NCBI GenBank assembly: GCA_910577835.1 | Contig: CAJTOU010000102.1 | Span: 1 to 5,550, forward strand | Direction: 5' to 3' | Length of the DNA stretch: 5,550 nucleotides | Source of the DNA: an uncultured Lachnospiraceae bacterium | GTDB taxonomy: Bacteria; Bacillota_A; Clostridia; Lachnospirales; Lachnospiraceae | In this document: positions 5,113 through 5,550 of the stretch, one piece after another | How positions within the stretch are numbered: position 1 is the first letter of the stretch | Layout: each line of letters starts with the position of its first letter | Made by a program: the position numbers and the translations under genes | The notes under the pieces: generated by a model | What the model was told of the DNA's origin: nothing | Database searches by the model: none | What the model saw: only the letters and a program-made list of their open reading frames with translations

Positions 5113-5550
5113 TTACAAACGCCAGCTCGTATTTAGCCCTTTCGATAAAATCTTAAAACCATTCTTCATCACTTTGGCAATCCAACGTCTTTCCTTTTTA
5201 CTCCATTTAGGTCTATAATGTTCTTCGTCTTCTTTTACCAGTATATTGCATCCATAAAATAACTTTTCATAAATATGCTGAATAATTTCTTTATCCCTGT
5301 TATCACCTACAAACTGACAGTTTATTGAATGTGCCATATCTGAAAAAATATTCCAATAATTCAAAAAAAGATTACAATTTATTTTTCTTATATTTATTCT
5401 TTTAAGAATTGCTGATGATATAAGAAGCTCATCTGTATCAAGCAGAAATCCCTGTTTTTCTGTAAAATCTATCGCTTCCTCTTTTGTTGGAAAAGACTTT
5501 AATATTCCGTTTATATCAAGCAGAAATCCGTCAATATCATCTGTATACCA
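5113..5550 (-). CDS. Unrecognised soluble protein, C-terminal 145 codons (5' end outside window)
   Basis: The frame ending TGGCGTTTGTAA has no stop all the way to the right edge, so the gene enters the window already open. A TTG at 5364 could be taken as a start, but 62 open codons precede it in AT-rich DNA, so it is internal. The visible part has no membrane segment or signal. It holds a region with two GFLLD elements and TKEEAIDF (residues 1-50 of the visible part), then LFLNYWNIFSDMAHSI (about 61-76), an EKLFYGCNIL segment (95-104), and a basic tail with WSKKERRWIAKVMKNG. The fold looks like a small alpha/beta protein. The general make-up (single small domain, Trp/Tyr-rich, TKEEAIDF element) recalls uncharacterised Firmicutes proteins, some possibly immunity proteins, but this is only an impression and no function is assigned. 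A 101-bp gap with its own promoter separates it from the ABC operon. Confidence 0.75.
   Translation of the reverse strand, partial: WYTDDIDGFLLDINGILKSFPTKEEAIDFTEKQGFLLDTDELLISSAILKRINIRKINCNLFLNYWNIFSDMAHSINCQFVGDNRDKEIIQHIYEKLFYGCNILVKEDEEHYRPKWSKKERRWIAKVMKNGFKILSKGLNTSWRL
5436..5529. repeat. Exact 16-bp direct repeat inside the right-hand gene
   Basis: TATCAAGCAGAAATCC occurs at 5436-5451 and 5514-5529, exactly 78 bp (26 codons) apart and in the same frame. It encodes the two GFLLD elements of the protein. Exact DNA identity at this length, with diverged sequence between the copies, points either to a recent duplication or gene conversion, or to a conserved structural element with matching codons. 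Confidence 0.75.

Noticed and set aside
5113..5364. An 83-residue protein starting at the TTG at 5364
   Set aside because: The same frame has no stop for 62 further codons up to the window edge, and no ribosome binding site precedes the TTG; it is an internal leucine codon of a longer gene.
1..5550. CRISPR array, phage defence system, insertion sequence or integrated element
   Set aside because: No spaced array of repeats, transposase, integrase, terminal inverted repeats or known defence motifs were seen; the repeats found are short, in-gene or regulatory.

Overview
The window looks like low-GC Firmicutes DNA, most likely a gut-type clostridium (Lachnospiraceae-like). The evidence is AT-rich spacers, AGGAG-type ribosome binding sites, extended -10 promoters, and the sequences of the hibernation factor, the reductase and the FtsX-type ABC transporter. 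The taxon is an inference; no marker gene in the window fixes it.

Layout, left to right. (1) 1-184, minus: the first 61 codons of the ribosome hibernation promoting factor gene (hpf), running off the left edge. (2) 185-697: about 510 bp of very AT-rich non-coding DNA between two divergent genes. It holds the hpf promoter, three GATATTTT motifs about two helical turns apart, a same-orientation cluster of DnaA-box-like 9-mers, and one or two rightward promoters. (3) 716-1450, plus: a short-chain dehydrogenase/reductase that most resembles the EF-P 5-aminopentanone reductase family (YmfI). Its ribosome binding site and start codon lie in a near-perfect tandem duplication. (4) 1455-5011, minus: a probable three-gene operon, in transcription order an ABC ATPase, an FtsX/MacB-type permease with two extracellular domains, and a small single-pass protein with an acidic, Pro/Glu-rich repeat tail. 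(5) 5012-5112: a promoter region with an 11-bp-period direct repeat typical of OmpR-family response regulator sites. (6) 5113-5550, minus: the C-terminal 145 codons of an unrecognised protein, open to the right edge.

How it may work: hpf and the reductase are both linked to ribosome function (hibernation; modification of elongation factor P) and share one intergenic control region. The ABC operon looks like a stand-alone efflux or mechanotransmission-type transporter, perhaps switched on by a two-component system encoded outside the window. The small membrane protein ends only 4 bp from the convergent reductase gene, with no visible terminator between them.

No CRISPR array, tRNA, rRNA, insertion sequence or integrase was seen. 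The points most worth following are the DnaA-box cluster away from any visible dnaA/dnaN, the duplicated translation start of the reductase, and the acidic-tail protein attached to a cysteine-rich transporter.
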